Shown one piece after another: positions 23,420 through 34,098 of a DNA stretch of 64,000 bases. The position numbers and the translations under genes are program-made. Within the stretch, counting starts at the first letter, position 1; every line of letters starts with the position of its first letter. Location of the stretch: positions 105,990,334 through 106,054,333 of the forward strand of contig NC_091127.1 of NCBI RefSeq assembly GCF_040183065.1, given 5' to 3'. The stretch is from Periplaneta americana (taxonomy: Eukaryota > Arthropoda > Insecta > Blattodea > Blattidae). The notes below the pieces were generated by a model. It was not told where the DNA came from, ran no database searches, and was given only the letters and a program-made list of their open reading frames with translations.

Positions 23420-23954
23420 TAGATTTTGAGATTTAATTAATTTGAATGCAATATTTACAGAGTGTAATAAATTATTGTAGTCCTTTACTGACTTCAAAGG
23501 GAGTGAGTGTAAATCTACTTACTCCATTTACAATAGCAGGACATGCGAGAAGAGATAGTAATGTGAATAAACAATTCTTTCCGGATAGCATTGAAGCGCA
23601 AAATTTCCAGTAAAAATGGTGCAGATTTATTTCAAGTGCCGAATAATTTTCTGTCAGCTTCTTGAACACTAAATTGAACTAGAAAAGTAACATTTATTTG
23701 AAAGATTCCACTACTTTACTTTATGAAATTTAAAAAATTTGAATTAGGAATATACATCTTCTGTAACTTAAAATACATTAAAATATAATACTTTTAAGTA
23801 ATAAAAATAAATGAATAGCGAGATAGTAAAAGTTAAACACGGCATAATAAAATGTTCATTTAACGAGTGAAATTTCATATTCCATTTAGGTTGTTAATAG
23901 ATATCGGTATTTTTATCACTATATTACTACTAAAACATGACCATAAGTAGTTTT
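23420..23954. other. No gene seen
   Basis: AT-rich; the frame at 23472-23669 has no recognisable content. Confidence 0.5.
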
Positions 23955-24207
23955 CTCTACACCAGCCGTGGCGAAAATGTGATCGTGCGCGAAGCCACTG
24001 TGTAACCTGCAACGTGCATAGCATCTATGGAGGGAGGCGGACACCCGAAGGGGAAGTGAAGCAACTGTCTGACTTATTAACGGATTTTCATTTTCCTTAC
24101 GCAAGCACTTAAATATAATTTTGTACAGTATAAGGTTCCAAACTAATGTTTAGTACGTGTAACGAAGAAAGAAATGAATAAGAAAACATAGGACACATTA
24201 TCCCAAC

Positions 24208-24470
24208 CTAAAATTCACTGTCTTCAGAATGTCTCTGCGACAGAGTTTCAAAATCAGGAATTATGTCACTTATTGCCAGTAGTAATTGATCACTGAGGTA
24301 TTTGTCTGTCAGTCGTGATCTAAATTTGGTTTTTACTATTTTCATTGTTGAAAATAATTTTTCACAAATGTAAGTTGTAGCGAACATGGCTTTAACGGAG
24401 AAAAGCGAAAGAACGAAGGTTCGGATATTTATTTTTTGGCAACGATTTGAGAAGTTCAACATTTGTCAAG
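24208..24470 (-). pseudogene. hAT transposase C-terminal dimerisation segment
   Basis: The minus frame gives ATTYICEKLFSTMKIVKTKF, RSRLTDKYLSDQLLLAISD, then a short acidic tail. This is the C-terminal hAT dimerisation region of the GTF2IRD2/ZBED5 type (YxCExxFSxM...K.. R.RLTD..L). One frameshift upstream separates it from PKNKYPNLRSFAL, the preceding conserved segment. It lies inside the TSD-flanked hAT element with its 3' end towards the left end, the normal arrangement. Confidence 0.8.
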
Positions 24471-24548
24471 TTCTTACATCTAGCATTCATTTAACATTAC
24501 ATTGTAAATCTATGAGTTTAAATTGAAAATCTAACCGCATTATTCGTA

Positions 24549-25430
24549 AGGTGGGTGCTCCTGTTATGGCCATGTTCCTGATATGGCCACCCCGCTATTG
24601 TGAGTTAGTTAACCAAAAAATCTGCTAAATTGCAGCAGCGTCCAGTGAAAGGGCATCCTGGTATGTCACTTGATCGTTTTCCATCCAATCAGGTTGAGCA
24701 ATATGGCGTCAGTTGCCTGTTTTGCGGTTTTCATGTGATCTCTTCTTATTTTTCTCTGGTAAGTCTCCTTTGTTTTATGCATGTTTTTCAAAGACTTGTT
24801 CATGAAAACCATCGTACTCCATTCAGTTTTTAATGTTCTGTTGATTGGTGTTGTCGTTGATGGCGTATCTTTTACGAGTTGTTTATAATCAAACGATTTT
24901 CGTGAAAGCTTACCTGCTCCTGATATGGCCATATCAAATGTACCATGGCCATATCTAGTTCATTTCACTTTTATTTTTTCACCTAACAAACTTACATGCC
25001 TTATCGCTGGGATTACGCAAAAATTTTGTATTTTAAGAAAAACAACTTAATTTTTTATGGAAAAACCTGTTTTGACTACACTTTTGAATTATAAAAAAGA
25101 TTATTAAGTGTCATGTTTATTCATTTTACACCAAAATTATTTAATTTTAGCACAACTGCGCTATCAAATTGAAAAGAATCACGATTTGTAGAACATGGAA
25201 CAAGGGTGGCCATATCATGTGCACGTGTTCCTGATATAGCCAGTAGGTAGACTTTTGGAATTTGGGACTTTTTTGACAATTAAAGCTATTTTTGTGGGGA
25301 AATGAAATTGTTTTAAGAAAGTCCATTAGACTGAGAACGAGTAAGAAAAAAGTGGCTTACATTTTTTTTTCAAAATGGCGGCTATAAAAATTCTCAAACC
25401 TTAGCATGGCCATATCAGTGACACCTACCT
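24549..25430. mobile_element. Element C: TA-flanked element with TGATATGGCCA motifs
   Basis: Ends AGGTGGGTGCTCCTGTTATG and, on the other strand, AGGTAGGTGTCACTGATATG; TA lies outside both (24547-24548, 25431-25432). The motif TGATATGGCCA or close variants occurs seven times: 24565, 24582, 24921 (palindromic TGATATGGCCATATCA), 24944, 25207, 25232, 25407. No transposase is recognisable in 882 bp. It is nested in the hAT element and therefore younger. It shares AGGT ends, TA duplication and iterated-motif design with element B. Confidence 0.7.
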
Positions 25431-25467
25431 TACATCTGCTGAAAAAGGATCGACGTACAGAGATAAA

Positions 25468-25499
25468 AATAATAATAACAATATTATTATTATTATTAC

Positions 25500-25539
<40 letters not shown>

Positions 25540-25540
25540 A
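25468..25540. repeat. (ATT)n microsatellite
   Basis: AAT then ATT triplets over about 70 bases with one ACT interruption. Confidence 0.95.
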
Positions 25541-26179
25541 CACACCATTTAATGTTTCATGGGTGACATGTAATATAATGCCGTTTTATGTCATACAACC
25601 GTTTCCCTCGTAATAGGCCTACTTGTGAACAAATCATACATTTAATATTCTCATCATATTGGTACCAAAAAAAAATGCGTCCTCCCATCCTGTTTTTGTA
25701 GAGGTACAGGTTTCGAGAGAGACATTGCGACGATACGCCACTTGCAGGTTAGAGACAAATACAAATGGAACGAAGTTTGACTCCAGTGAGTGAGAGGATG
25801 GGGGTTGGGAGAGGAAGCAAGAGAAATGCTTAGCTATCACATTTTCGCCACGGCTGCTCTACACTATCCTACAAAAGCAACTGATATTTGTAAACAATTT
25901 CATAATACTCGCAAGCAAATCTAACTCAAACATTTATTTTCGAAAACCGTCCGCAAAGGAAGAATAAGTTGTACCTTTTTGTTCGTCACATTTATAGGAA
26001 TCGTATCTGAGAAGGAATGTGATACGTTCCCTTTCACTCTGTATAATACAAAGTATGAAGAAGTCTGTTAATGAAAACTTGTGGTTCATATTCTTCAAGT
26101 GAGTAGCTAATGATTAAACTGCGGTAAGTATTTGAACATTGGTATGTTGGTCCCAGTTAGAAAAGTAAATGGTAACTTT

Positions 26180-26185
26180 TTTATT
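26180..26185 (-). terminator. GTF2E2: Poly(A) signal of GTF2E2
   Basis: AATAAA on the minus strand about 210 bp after the GTF2E2 stop, with no earlier perfect hexamer in the 3' UTR read in that direction. The use of this site is inferred. Confidence 0.55.
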
Positions 26186-26394
26186 GTTTTAATCAAGTGC
26201 AATGTCCTTAATGTTGACACAGTATATTAAAACAAAGTTGTAAGTTCCATCAATTATACACGAAACAACATACACCCTTTCGTCATTTCAGTGGCACACA
26301 ATGCACAAACTGCCTTCCGCATTATCTACCGGTCTTCGTGTTCAGTCAACAGCATCAGTCTGTTCTACCAACGTCACAATAAATAATCCCACTC

Positions 26395-26835
26395 TCACTT
26401 GTCATCGTAGGTTTCCAGGACGCCAGCCAAGTGCTCGTTGTCTCGCGGCTTCTTGAGCTGCTTCTTGCGCTGGTTCGGTTTCTTACGCTTGTGGAGTATC
26501 GGCTTCTTGGGTCCATGATCTTGCATGGAGCGGATTCCCTGTTCCTCCAAATATTCCTCTATCTTCAGGTCCTCCATGCTCTCAACTGCCATAGAACGCC
26601 AGAGTTTCTGGAACTCATCGTCCACAGGCAGAGGTGCTGTCTTGTTGTTGTAGAACACAATCTTCTTCTTGTCAATCGGTCGCGAGATGTATATGATCTC
26701 TTTCTGCAAAGCCTTGAGGATTTTATCACAATGTGGCAGAGATTCCTGAACGTCTTGCAACAGAATTCCTCCAAGACCCTTCAAGTCATGCGGCTTCAAC
26801 AAACGCAGTTCTGATATTTGGCCAATATTTGACAT
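26395..26835 (-). CDS. GTF2E2: Terminal exon of TFIIE beta subunit (GTF2E2)
   Basis: This encodes the C-terminal part of the beta subunit of general transcription factor IIE, which with TFIIE alpha recruits and stimulates TFIIH at RNA polymerase II promoters in the nucleus. Visible family landmarks: GLGGILLQDVQESLPHCDK (end of the second winged-helix region), IIYISRPIDKKKIVFYNNK, DDEFQKLWRSMAVESM, KIEEYLEEQGIRSMQDHGPK, a lysine/arginine-rich stretch, and the terminal DNEHLAGVLETYDDK before TGA 26395-26397. About 140 codons without a break; the full protein is near 290 residues. The 5' limit is a splice acceptor: either TTACTTTAG after a pyrimidine-rich tract (26836) or ATATCAG (26811); family similarity begins at ELRLLK just after the latter. 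ATG 26835 is probably not a real start. Earlier exons should lie at higher coordinates or beyond the window. An intact frame plus splice boundary argues against a processed copy. Confidence 0.92.
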   Translation of the reverse strand: MSNIGQISELRLLKPHDLKGLGGILLQDVQESLPHCDKILKALQKEIIYISRPIDKKKIVFYNNKTAPLPVDDEFQKLWRSMAVESMEDLKIEEYLEEQGIRSMQDHGPKKPILHKRKKPNQRKKQLKKPRDNEHLAGVLETYDDK

Positions 26836-27714
26836 CTAAAGTAACTTGAAAACAGAAATGGCCAATCTATTGAAATGAGCACCAGACAGCGACACATATT
26901 TTCAATATCTCTAAAAAAAATGGCGTGAACGTGATTAATGTGTCACACTGCAGAATGTCCCGATGAAACCATTTATTTAATCAGTAAGAAACTTCAGAAA
27001 GGCATTCGGTGGAAAGTGAAAAAGAAAAAAGTGATAAGTCAATAAAATGACAATACACAGAATATATGTGGTGAGATAGTACAAAGTGGAATGCATCGTT
27101 TATCCATTGTATGGCGTTTACTATAATTTTGTTAGAAGTCAATGCAGATTATATCTTCCAAAATTTCGTATCCTAACTTACTTCGAATTTTAAATGATAT
27201 AAGTTTCCAAAATCTATTAGTGGTAACAAAAATGCTTAAAACTCGTAACTAAGACATTACAACCATAGGAACTTGAAATTAGAGTTCATAGCAAAGCTAT
27301 AAAATTCAATGTCTTTTTTCGGTTAAATGATAGATACAGTAATGTAAGAAAATAGTGTGAAAATGTCAAAGTCTTAAGGAGCTCATTAGTTTACTATTAA
27401 GGGTGTTCGTCAAGAACTGAAGCAACGAATTCTGTTTCATTGGTTCCTACAAGCATATTTCTAAAATTGGAATTTTTAGACAGCTTCCTTCCATAATCCT
27501 ATAACTCAACTAAACATAAACTTAATGCAACTTAAAATAGCTAGGAAGCTAAAATTGTCGCAAAAGCTTAGCCTTCTGACATTTGAAACAAATGACTGTC
27601 GCCTGGCATATTGCTACAGCACGCTCTTTTTAGCACATACTGTAACATTTTAGAATTTGATGTCCAATACGACCTTAAATACGTCGAGGAAGTGCGGATT
27701 TTTAAAATAGAAAC
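26836..27714. other. Probable GTF2E2 intron; no gene seen
   Basis: The first about 30 bases, read on the minus strand, are pyrimidine-rich as expected before an acceptor. No upstream GTF2E2 exon is recognisable in the following kilobase. Confidence 0.45.
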
Positions 27715-27940
27715 AAAGTTAATCATTACCACTATTCATTGGCGCTTCCATTTCTTGAAGTGCCTTAACTTATCTCCATATGATCATAAAAGTTAATCAT
27801 TACCACTATTCACTGGAGCTTTTATTTCTTGAAGTGGCTTAATTTATCTCCATATGATCATAAAAGTTAATCATTACCACTATTCACTAGCGCTTCCATT
27901 TCTTGAAATGCCTTAACTTATCTCCATATAATCATAATCA
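27715..27940 (+). repeat. 74-bp tandem repeat, three copies
   Basis: AAAGTTAATCATTACCACTA recurs at 27715, 27789 and 27863, exactly 74 bp apart, with CTCCATATGATCATA closing each unit. Units differ by a few substitutions. Confidence 0.9.
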
Positions 27941-29549
27941 TCATCCACCATCATCATGACCATTGTCATTATCAACAAGTCTTTTTGTTAACTCACTTGG
28001 TAACTCTTGAATTCAATCGCTTAGCTCAATGGCACTGACTTCATTTATTAATCTGTAAATTATTCAAGTTCGTGGTAATTCACTAATTCAATTGTTAATC
28101 CATTCGCTTAATTCAACTTGATTCAGAAATATGTATTCACTGTTCTTCAGCAGTTAATATTCTAATTCATAAATTCAGTCATTAATAAAATTCACCGATT
28201 ATTCCTTGTTATTTATTTACTCTCTTATTAATACATGCATTTACTAATTAACCAAACATGTACTGAATCATTCATTTTCATACTCTATCATTTTTCACTT
28301 CATTTGTTATTCATTCACTCGTTCGCTTCTTATTCCGTCATATTGGCTTTATGATGAACATTATGTAGTCACTCAACCCTGTACTGATTCATACATTCAT
28401 ATATTTGCTTATAGATTAGTTTATATTATATACTGCAGATTATTCATTCAGTGATTTGTTATTTGTTCGACTTCGCTACTATTTGAAAGCAATACATTGA
28501 AAAAAGTAGAATTCTAAGTGAGTTCTTTTATGTGTGTTGCGTTTTCTTGTTTGCGTGAATATGTATGCTTTGGAACAAATGACTTTTATATGCAATACTT
28601 TCGTAATCCTCCATTGTTGAGAATATGCCACAAGAAATTTCTTAGTTTAAAGCATTTTATCTTAATTGAAAATTTTACTGATGAATTCATTTACGTACAC
28701 CCTGTATTTTGTTTAAAGTCGTTGACAGTCCGGATAATAAATACTCCGAGACCGTTTATCCATAGTAATCGATAAGGAAGGAGTCTATGAGACTGTAAGT
28801 TATATACAAGAGCTCAGGGAAGACCGGCGTAAGTACAAGCTCCTACGTCTAACACATCACCAACCCGTTGCGTTGGTCGAGTAGGTCGATATCACCGGCT
28901 ATCCCACAAGCCCCTCAATCTCCAAGTCCTTCTCTTCTATTTCCATCTATCTTTTTATATTTTTATTTATTTTTCCTCTTCTTCCCCAAGTTTCGAATTA
29001 GAAAGCTGTGCTTGTACATGAAAAGGAAAGAGAAGAAAATTCCGTGGAACTCTTGGATACCTGAAAGAGGAAAAATCTTCCCTTACTTTTTCTATCCTTT
29101 TTCTCAAACTTTCCTCTCTTCGCGCCCTCTTTATCCACTGAGCTTTTTCCACCCCCCTTCCCATTTTGGGTGCTTACGTTAGAGTTCACCCGTAATAAAA
29201 AAAAGGCAGAAGCAGCATAATGTGGAAGGCGTTGTAAAAGAGTAAGAAACCCTGGAAATGTATTTCTTATAGGCACGAGACCAGTGCGACTTGGCATTGA
29301 AGGGGGCGCTCAACTCCCTCATACTTCAAAACGTTCAATCGCTACCCAGCACTTATGTCTGATGTCGTAGAGATACATTAAAGCACATAAACTTCATCGA
29401 ATTATTTATTAGACATTATCGACCGTAATGTTTTCAATTGCAGTCAAGATTCCGATATAAGAAGAAGAATGGTGAAGTTGAGAATAAGCCACAGATAATT
29501 CTGATCAGAAGAGTTAGCAGACGCAAACATAAACATAAGAGCTCATTCC
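27941..29549. other. No gene seen; TTCATT-rich and pyrimidine-rich stretches
   Basis: 27960-28340 is dominated by degenerate TTCATT/TTCACT/AATTCA motifs. 28915-29165 is pyrimidine-rich. Frames here have no recognisable content. Confidence 0.5.
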
Positions 29550-29712
29550 AGTATACAGTCACGAAGCTTGAGTTGTGAGGGTGCTAGAAACAATAGACTG
29601 TGCCGTACTATTTCGCATTGTCTGTAATGAGGCGATACTAGCGATCCTAATGGTTAGCAACTATCTATTGATGCATATTTACTACGTATTGAGCTTCGTG
29701 ACTGTGTATACT
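29550..29712. mobile_element. Small MITE, AGTATACAGTCACGAAGCT ends
   Basis: 163 bp with ends AGTATACAGTCACGAAGCT and, on the other strand, AGTATACACAGTCACGAAGC. A second, truncated copy of the same body is at 35334-35480. No coding capacity. Confidence 0.75.
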
Positions 29713-29777
29713 AGGCTATGATAAAAGTATAACGTATAAAATATAGATAACTTGAGACTAAATTCAGACTTCTTTAA

Positions 29778-30631
29778 GGGGTTTTTTGTTTATTACACAA
29801 ATTATTCCAGTATATGTACTGAAAAAGTCAATATCTGCAATAGTTTTTAAGTTATGATTTAAAAGGCAGGATGATCCAACTTCAATCCGTCCTGACAGTG
29901 GATGTGCCAAGCCCACACCAATAAATGTTATTTTTTAGCAATATTTCTCGGACCAGCTGATGAGCAAGAATTTGGTGATTAAATTTCTCATAGCGATGGA
30001 CATATTAGTAATTGCTGTTTTTTTGTAAACACAGGGACGTGATTTTTGGTTTCAAGAAATTATAGCCTACGTAAAAATGTTTAAACGCTCATTTCCCGTA
30101 AATTACATTTTCAAGAACCATTTTCCTGATAACTAAAAAACTATCCAACATTCTCTGATAATTTTTTTGTGTTTATTTATGCATGTTATAGCTATGAAAT
30201 GTTGCAAAATCACTTCTCTATCTTGGATACATTTTACGATAAAAAATAAATTCATTTTAAAAAATAAAAAAAATGATCAAATATTAGTATACTGCTTTAA
30301 CACAAAATAAAAAAAAATATATTATTTATTAAGGAATGCAGTTGAAAGAGCATGATACTGCAAACATGAGTTTCAGTAATAAGATAAAAGAGAGAGAACA
30401 TGAAAAAGTTGACAAGTGTCTGAGTTATGAGGGAAACACTTCATCGCTGCATAGTTAACTGCCACCATATTGGATTTTGAAAAATATATAAATACATTTT
30501 TTTAATTGTAAAAATATGTTTTTTTTCATATAGTAGAGGGACAGTGTTTTACGCCTACTAATTTTCATATAATGAAGCAAAAAAATGTTGAATATTTCCA
30601 AATTGTACTGCTGTAAACTGTACCTGACCCC
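29778..30631 (-). mobile_element. TTAA-flanked foldback family, copy 2
   Basis: TTAAGGGG at the left (29774-29781) and CCTGACCCCATAAT at the right. The body is the reverse of 55944-56811: shared segments include AACTATCCAACATTCT, TTTATGCATGT, ATGATCAAATATTAGTAT and the terminal GAATATTTCCAAATTGTACT. The left TIR is badly eroded here, and the right TTAA has become ATAAT. Confidence 0.65.
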
Positions 30632-31525
30632 ATAATAGAATGGCGTATGCAGATGGCATAGTTTTAATGCCAGATAGAGCACAGGAGCACAGGAGCTAGA
30701 GAGATACGGAAAATGTATGGAGCATCCCTATGCACTGCAACCTAAGAAATTTTTGTATGCAACCGTGATGGGATGAGGTGCGTGTCGACTGTACTGCGAC
30801 GCTAAGTCGGCCCCACCCTCTGCCACACTCGACCCTTGTAATCTGTATACCGCACTCTGATAGTGATCTACCATTCGTCATAGATTTTTATTACGTTTAT
30901 GATTCGTTATATCCCCATTAGGCAAATATTTTTTTCTTTTTCAAAAAAAATTTCTGCCTCACCAAATTGTTGCTTTCTTAGCTCCCTTGCTTACAGCCTC
31001 ATCGCGTATTGATTACTCAATGTTCTCATTAGCCATCACCTTATAAAACAGAAGTCGTAACTCGTCTAAACTTCGAGGGATGTGCCAGTACGGACTCCTA
31101 AACAAGGCCATCGTCATATTTACTTTGCCATAACCTCAATGTTTTTAACAATTATTAAGAATGAAACTGTGAAGAATATCATTTTCTAATGCCGTTACTG
31201 ACCTAATCTAAATTGCCATATTTATGTACTTACGTATATATATTTTAGGCTAATGTATGTCTATCGATTTAAGATTATTAATTATTGTTGTTATACATTC
31301 CTCCAACCAAAGCCACCGTTTTTGGCGTGTGAAAGAAGTAATGCCAAAATTAAGAGCAAGTATCTTACCTTTGCAGCAGTCTGTGGGTGATAAAGCTGAA
31401 AACTGTGATTGGCAGATTGGTGACGTGACGTGTGTTTAGGACAGGGATGCAAAACTGTGCTACAATTGTAGCAGACGTCACAAGCCGGAACATGTAACTC
31501 ATCCCTTCCCTTCAACCCTCGCGTC
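30632..31525. other. No gene seen
   Basis: Nothing recognised; the 78-residue cysteine-containing minus frame at 31291-31527 has no family I know. Confidence 0.45.
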
Positions 31526-31537
31526 ATTGGACATGGT

Positions 31538-31793
31538 TTTTTTTAGTAGGTTATTTTACGACGCTTTATCAACAGCTCAGGTTATTTAGCGTCTGAATGA
31601 GATGAAGGTGATAATGCCGGTGAAATGAGTCCGGGGTCCAACACCGAAAGTTACCCAGCATTTGCTCATATTGGGTTGAGGGAAAACCCCGGAAAAAACC
31701 TCAACCAGGTAACTTGCCCCGACCGGGAATCGAACCCGGGCCACCTGGTTTCGCGGCTAGGCATGCTAACCGTTACTCCACAGGCGTGGACAT
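31538..31793 (-). mobile_element. tRNA-derived SINE with target duplication
   Basis: Minus strand: head TGTGGAGTAACGGTTAGCAT (A box type), CCCGGGTTCGATTCCCGG (B box), CCTCAACCCAATATGAGC body, and an A-run at the 3' end (eight T on the plus strand from 31537). TTGGACATGGT flanks both sides (31527-31537, 31794-31804), a typical duplication from LINE-driven insertion. A fragment of the same SINE is at 44455-44502. Confidence 0.88.
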
Positions 31794-31804
31794 TTGGACA
31801 TGGT

Positions 31805-32288
31805 AGGGGGAGAATAGATATGTATTCAGTGTGCTTGCCAAATGTTACTGATACATCATTGAAGACCTAGGATTGCGAACGGGGATACAAACTCTTTCCC
31901 AATGCTTTCACCCCTCTCTATCCCCAGTTCTGCATTCCCGTTTTAGGAGGTGGTACCATTCTCAGCTGCACTGGCAACAGATGCTCACAGACTGGCCTCT
32001 GTGCTTAAGGACATGCGGCAAAAACGATGGTGCCAGCAGTATGCTGTGTGGTTCGTGATTTCCCGGCTTCGCTATATCTGTAAACTATCCACTTTCATTT
32101 TTACAATGCATCCACAGCTCAATCATAACCAAGCAAGTTCGAAACTTCGAAGATCTACATTGTATTGAAGGTGGTATATCATTGTCTGAGAAAAAAACTG
32201 TTTCGTGTAGTTAATTTCCAATGAAATTTACTTTTAAATAACGATCCGTTTTGAATTAAGTATACAGTTTTCGTCTTATTTTGTAATA
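31805..32288. other. No gene seen
   Basis: Two short frames at 31873-32168 have no recognisable content. Confidence 0.45.
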
Positions 32289-32290
32289 CA

Positions 32291-32295
<5 letters not shown>

Positions 32296-32352
<57 letters not shown>
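32296..32352. repeat. (AT)n microsatellite
   Basis: Pure AT dinucleotides, about 57 bases. Confidence 0.95.
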
Positions 32353-32355
<3 letters not shown>

Positions 32356-32583
32356 GTAAATGACATCTGTTTGAAGCATACATTACTTCGCCTCCTCATC
32401 AGGATAAGAGGTCAGTAATAATTACGTCAGTACAATTATTATAAAACTTATCAAAATCAATAAGTTGAAAAAGTATCATGAGGTTGGATCCTTATATGAT
32501 ATGCAGTAACAAAATTATGTTTAGAATTGTTGCCAAATTTTACGTGAACTCCTACGCTATCATGTGAACTCACGCACTTCGTC

Positions 32584-33199
32584 AGCTGACAAGCAAACAT
32601 TCTGATGAGGACAGATAAAATAGTTAAATTTTTTCTTTCACCATGTTAATAATGTCAAAAGAAGTGTTTATACAAATTTTGGCCACTCGACCGCAATTAC
32701 GAGGGCCGTAAAAATAAGTTCGAGAAGAGCCGTTAACAGAAAGAAAACACAGTTTCATTGGAAAATTTACTGAAATTGATACATCAGTTGTTGAGCTATT
32801 TTTCAACATATTCCCCACCGAAATTGAGACATTTGTCATATCATGGGATCGACAGAGACGTGCAGACAGCTGTCAAACACTGGTTCCGATCCCCGCGTCT
32901 GACTTCTACGACACAATAATACACAAATTGATCCCATTGTATGACAAATGTCTTAATTCCAGTGGGGGACATGTTGAAAAAAGGCGCAACAAATGCTTTA
33001 TCCGTTTCAATAAATCTTTCCATGCAGTTGTGCTTTTTTAATGTAAACGACCCTAGGGAAAATCACTTTCTGGACTGCCTTGTAATTGCGATCGAGTAGC
33101 TAAAATTTGTATAAGCACTTATTTTGACATTATTAACATGGTGGAAGAAAAAAAATTAACTGTTTTATCTGACCCCATCACAATGTTTTCTTGTGAGTT
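32584..33199. mobile_element. Foldback built from a duplicated transposase tail
   Basis: Two arms of about 260 bp face each other around a 60-90 bp centre. The outer ends read ACAAGCAAACATTCTGATG and, on the other strand, ACAAGAAAACATTGTGATG; AATTTTGGCC/TAAAATTTGTATAA and GACATTATTAACATGGTG pair further in. Read outwards from the centre, both arms encode the same tail: YDKCLNFGGEYVEK (left, minus strand) and YDKCLNSSGGHVEK (right, plus strand), which resembles the C-terminus of mariner-type transposases. It therefore looks like an inverted duplication of the 3' end of a mariner-like element. Confidence 0.6.
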
Positions 33200-33998
33200 G
33201 TAGATTACTTTCTTACAACTTGAGGCTATTCATTGTTCCGACTACCTTTTATTGAAGTTTTAATTTCGCAAACTTAGAGTTCGTATGGGCAGCTAATTTG
33301 CTCTTACATCTATCTACTTTGAATATCTATGATAAGCGTAGTTTGAGGGTAAGTTTCGACATGAGCTAACTAAAAATTTTCAAGTAAGCAAAAATTCACT
33401 TCCATGGCAACAGAGAAGAGCAAAACTGCTTCATAAAAGTAGCCTACGTATTATGTAATAAAATGTAACGTGAATTCGATTCTGCGTGATTAAACTTCGG
33501 CTCAGCCAGTCTGTGTCGTACGTGAAACAGCAAATTCCAGATATGGTGCAATTTGTTTATTCATATTTACTCCACAACCAAATACATCCTTCTGTGATAT
33601 GATATCTCGAATTATGACAAACAAGTAAGTCTAATAACATTTTGTTCCCAGAAAGGCGGTTTTTGAAACAAAAATGATCTGTAACTTGAAATTATGATTA
33701 AGTTTTTCATTAAACTGCTGAAAATTGTATTTTTATCTCATGTAGGATGATGGAGTAAGCTATGTATGGCCATGTTACGGTAGTATTTGCATGGAAAATA
33801 ACACAGATTTCGAACAAATCGCGTTAATATTCGTATACTCATTACATGGGAACAAGGCTGTGACAAGCTGGCAACACTGTTTCTTACGTACGCAAACCTT
33901 GTGGCCGAGCTAGGTGTATGGAGCGGACGATATGCTTACATTCACTTTTTCATTAGTTGCAGGCTACATGCAGTTCGAAACAGTTTAAACACAACGAG
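33200..33998. other. No gene seen
   Basis: Nothing recognised. Confidence 0.5.
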
Positions 33999-34098
33999 AT
34001 GCCACAGTTTTCTAATCGTGAGTATCTGGACATGTTATTAATTTATGGCGAAACTGGTCACAATGCCGTTGCAGCTGTTCGCTTATACTGTGACAGGT
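33999..34098 (+). pseudogene. Helix-turn-helix N-terminus, DUF4817-like
   Basis: ATG 33999 opens MPQFSNREYLDMLLIYGETG, HNAVAAVRLYCDR, then stop or a GTAACT that could be a 5' splice site. The pattern F(S/T)N.EY.DM...YG...GNA..A...Y is the N-terminal helix-turn-helix found on many insect transposon proteins (DUF4817). Nothing of a following catalytic domain is recognisable, so it is a short remnant. Confidence 0.45.

Larger units (their letters stand above)
23963..25856 (-). mobile_element. hAT element with perfect 8-bp duplication
   Basis: Ends CAGCCGTGGCGAAAATGTGA and its exact complement (TIR of about 20 bp) are flanked by CTCTACAC on both sides (23955-23962, 25857-25864). An 8-bp duplication with CA(G)...-type ends is the hAT signature, and a hAT dimerisation segment is encoded inside on the minus strand. 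The element (1894 bp) contains element C (24549-25430) and an ATT microsatellite; the rest of the transposase gene is deleted. Confidence 0.88.

Noticed and set aside
27715..27940. Possible CRISPR-like repeat array
   Set aside because: Direct tandem 74-bp units without spacers in eukaryotic DNA.
28868..29297. Overlapping 104- and 99-residue frames
   Set aside because: Composition-driven (pyrimidine-rich), open on both strands, no domain.
31625..31870. 81-residue frame
   Set aside because: Runs through the SINE at 31538-31793 on its antisense strand.
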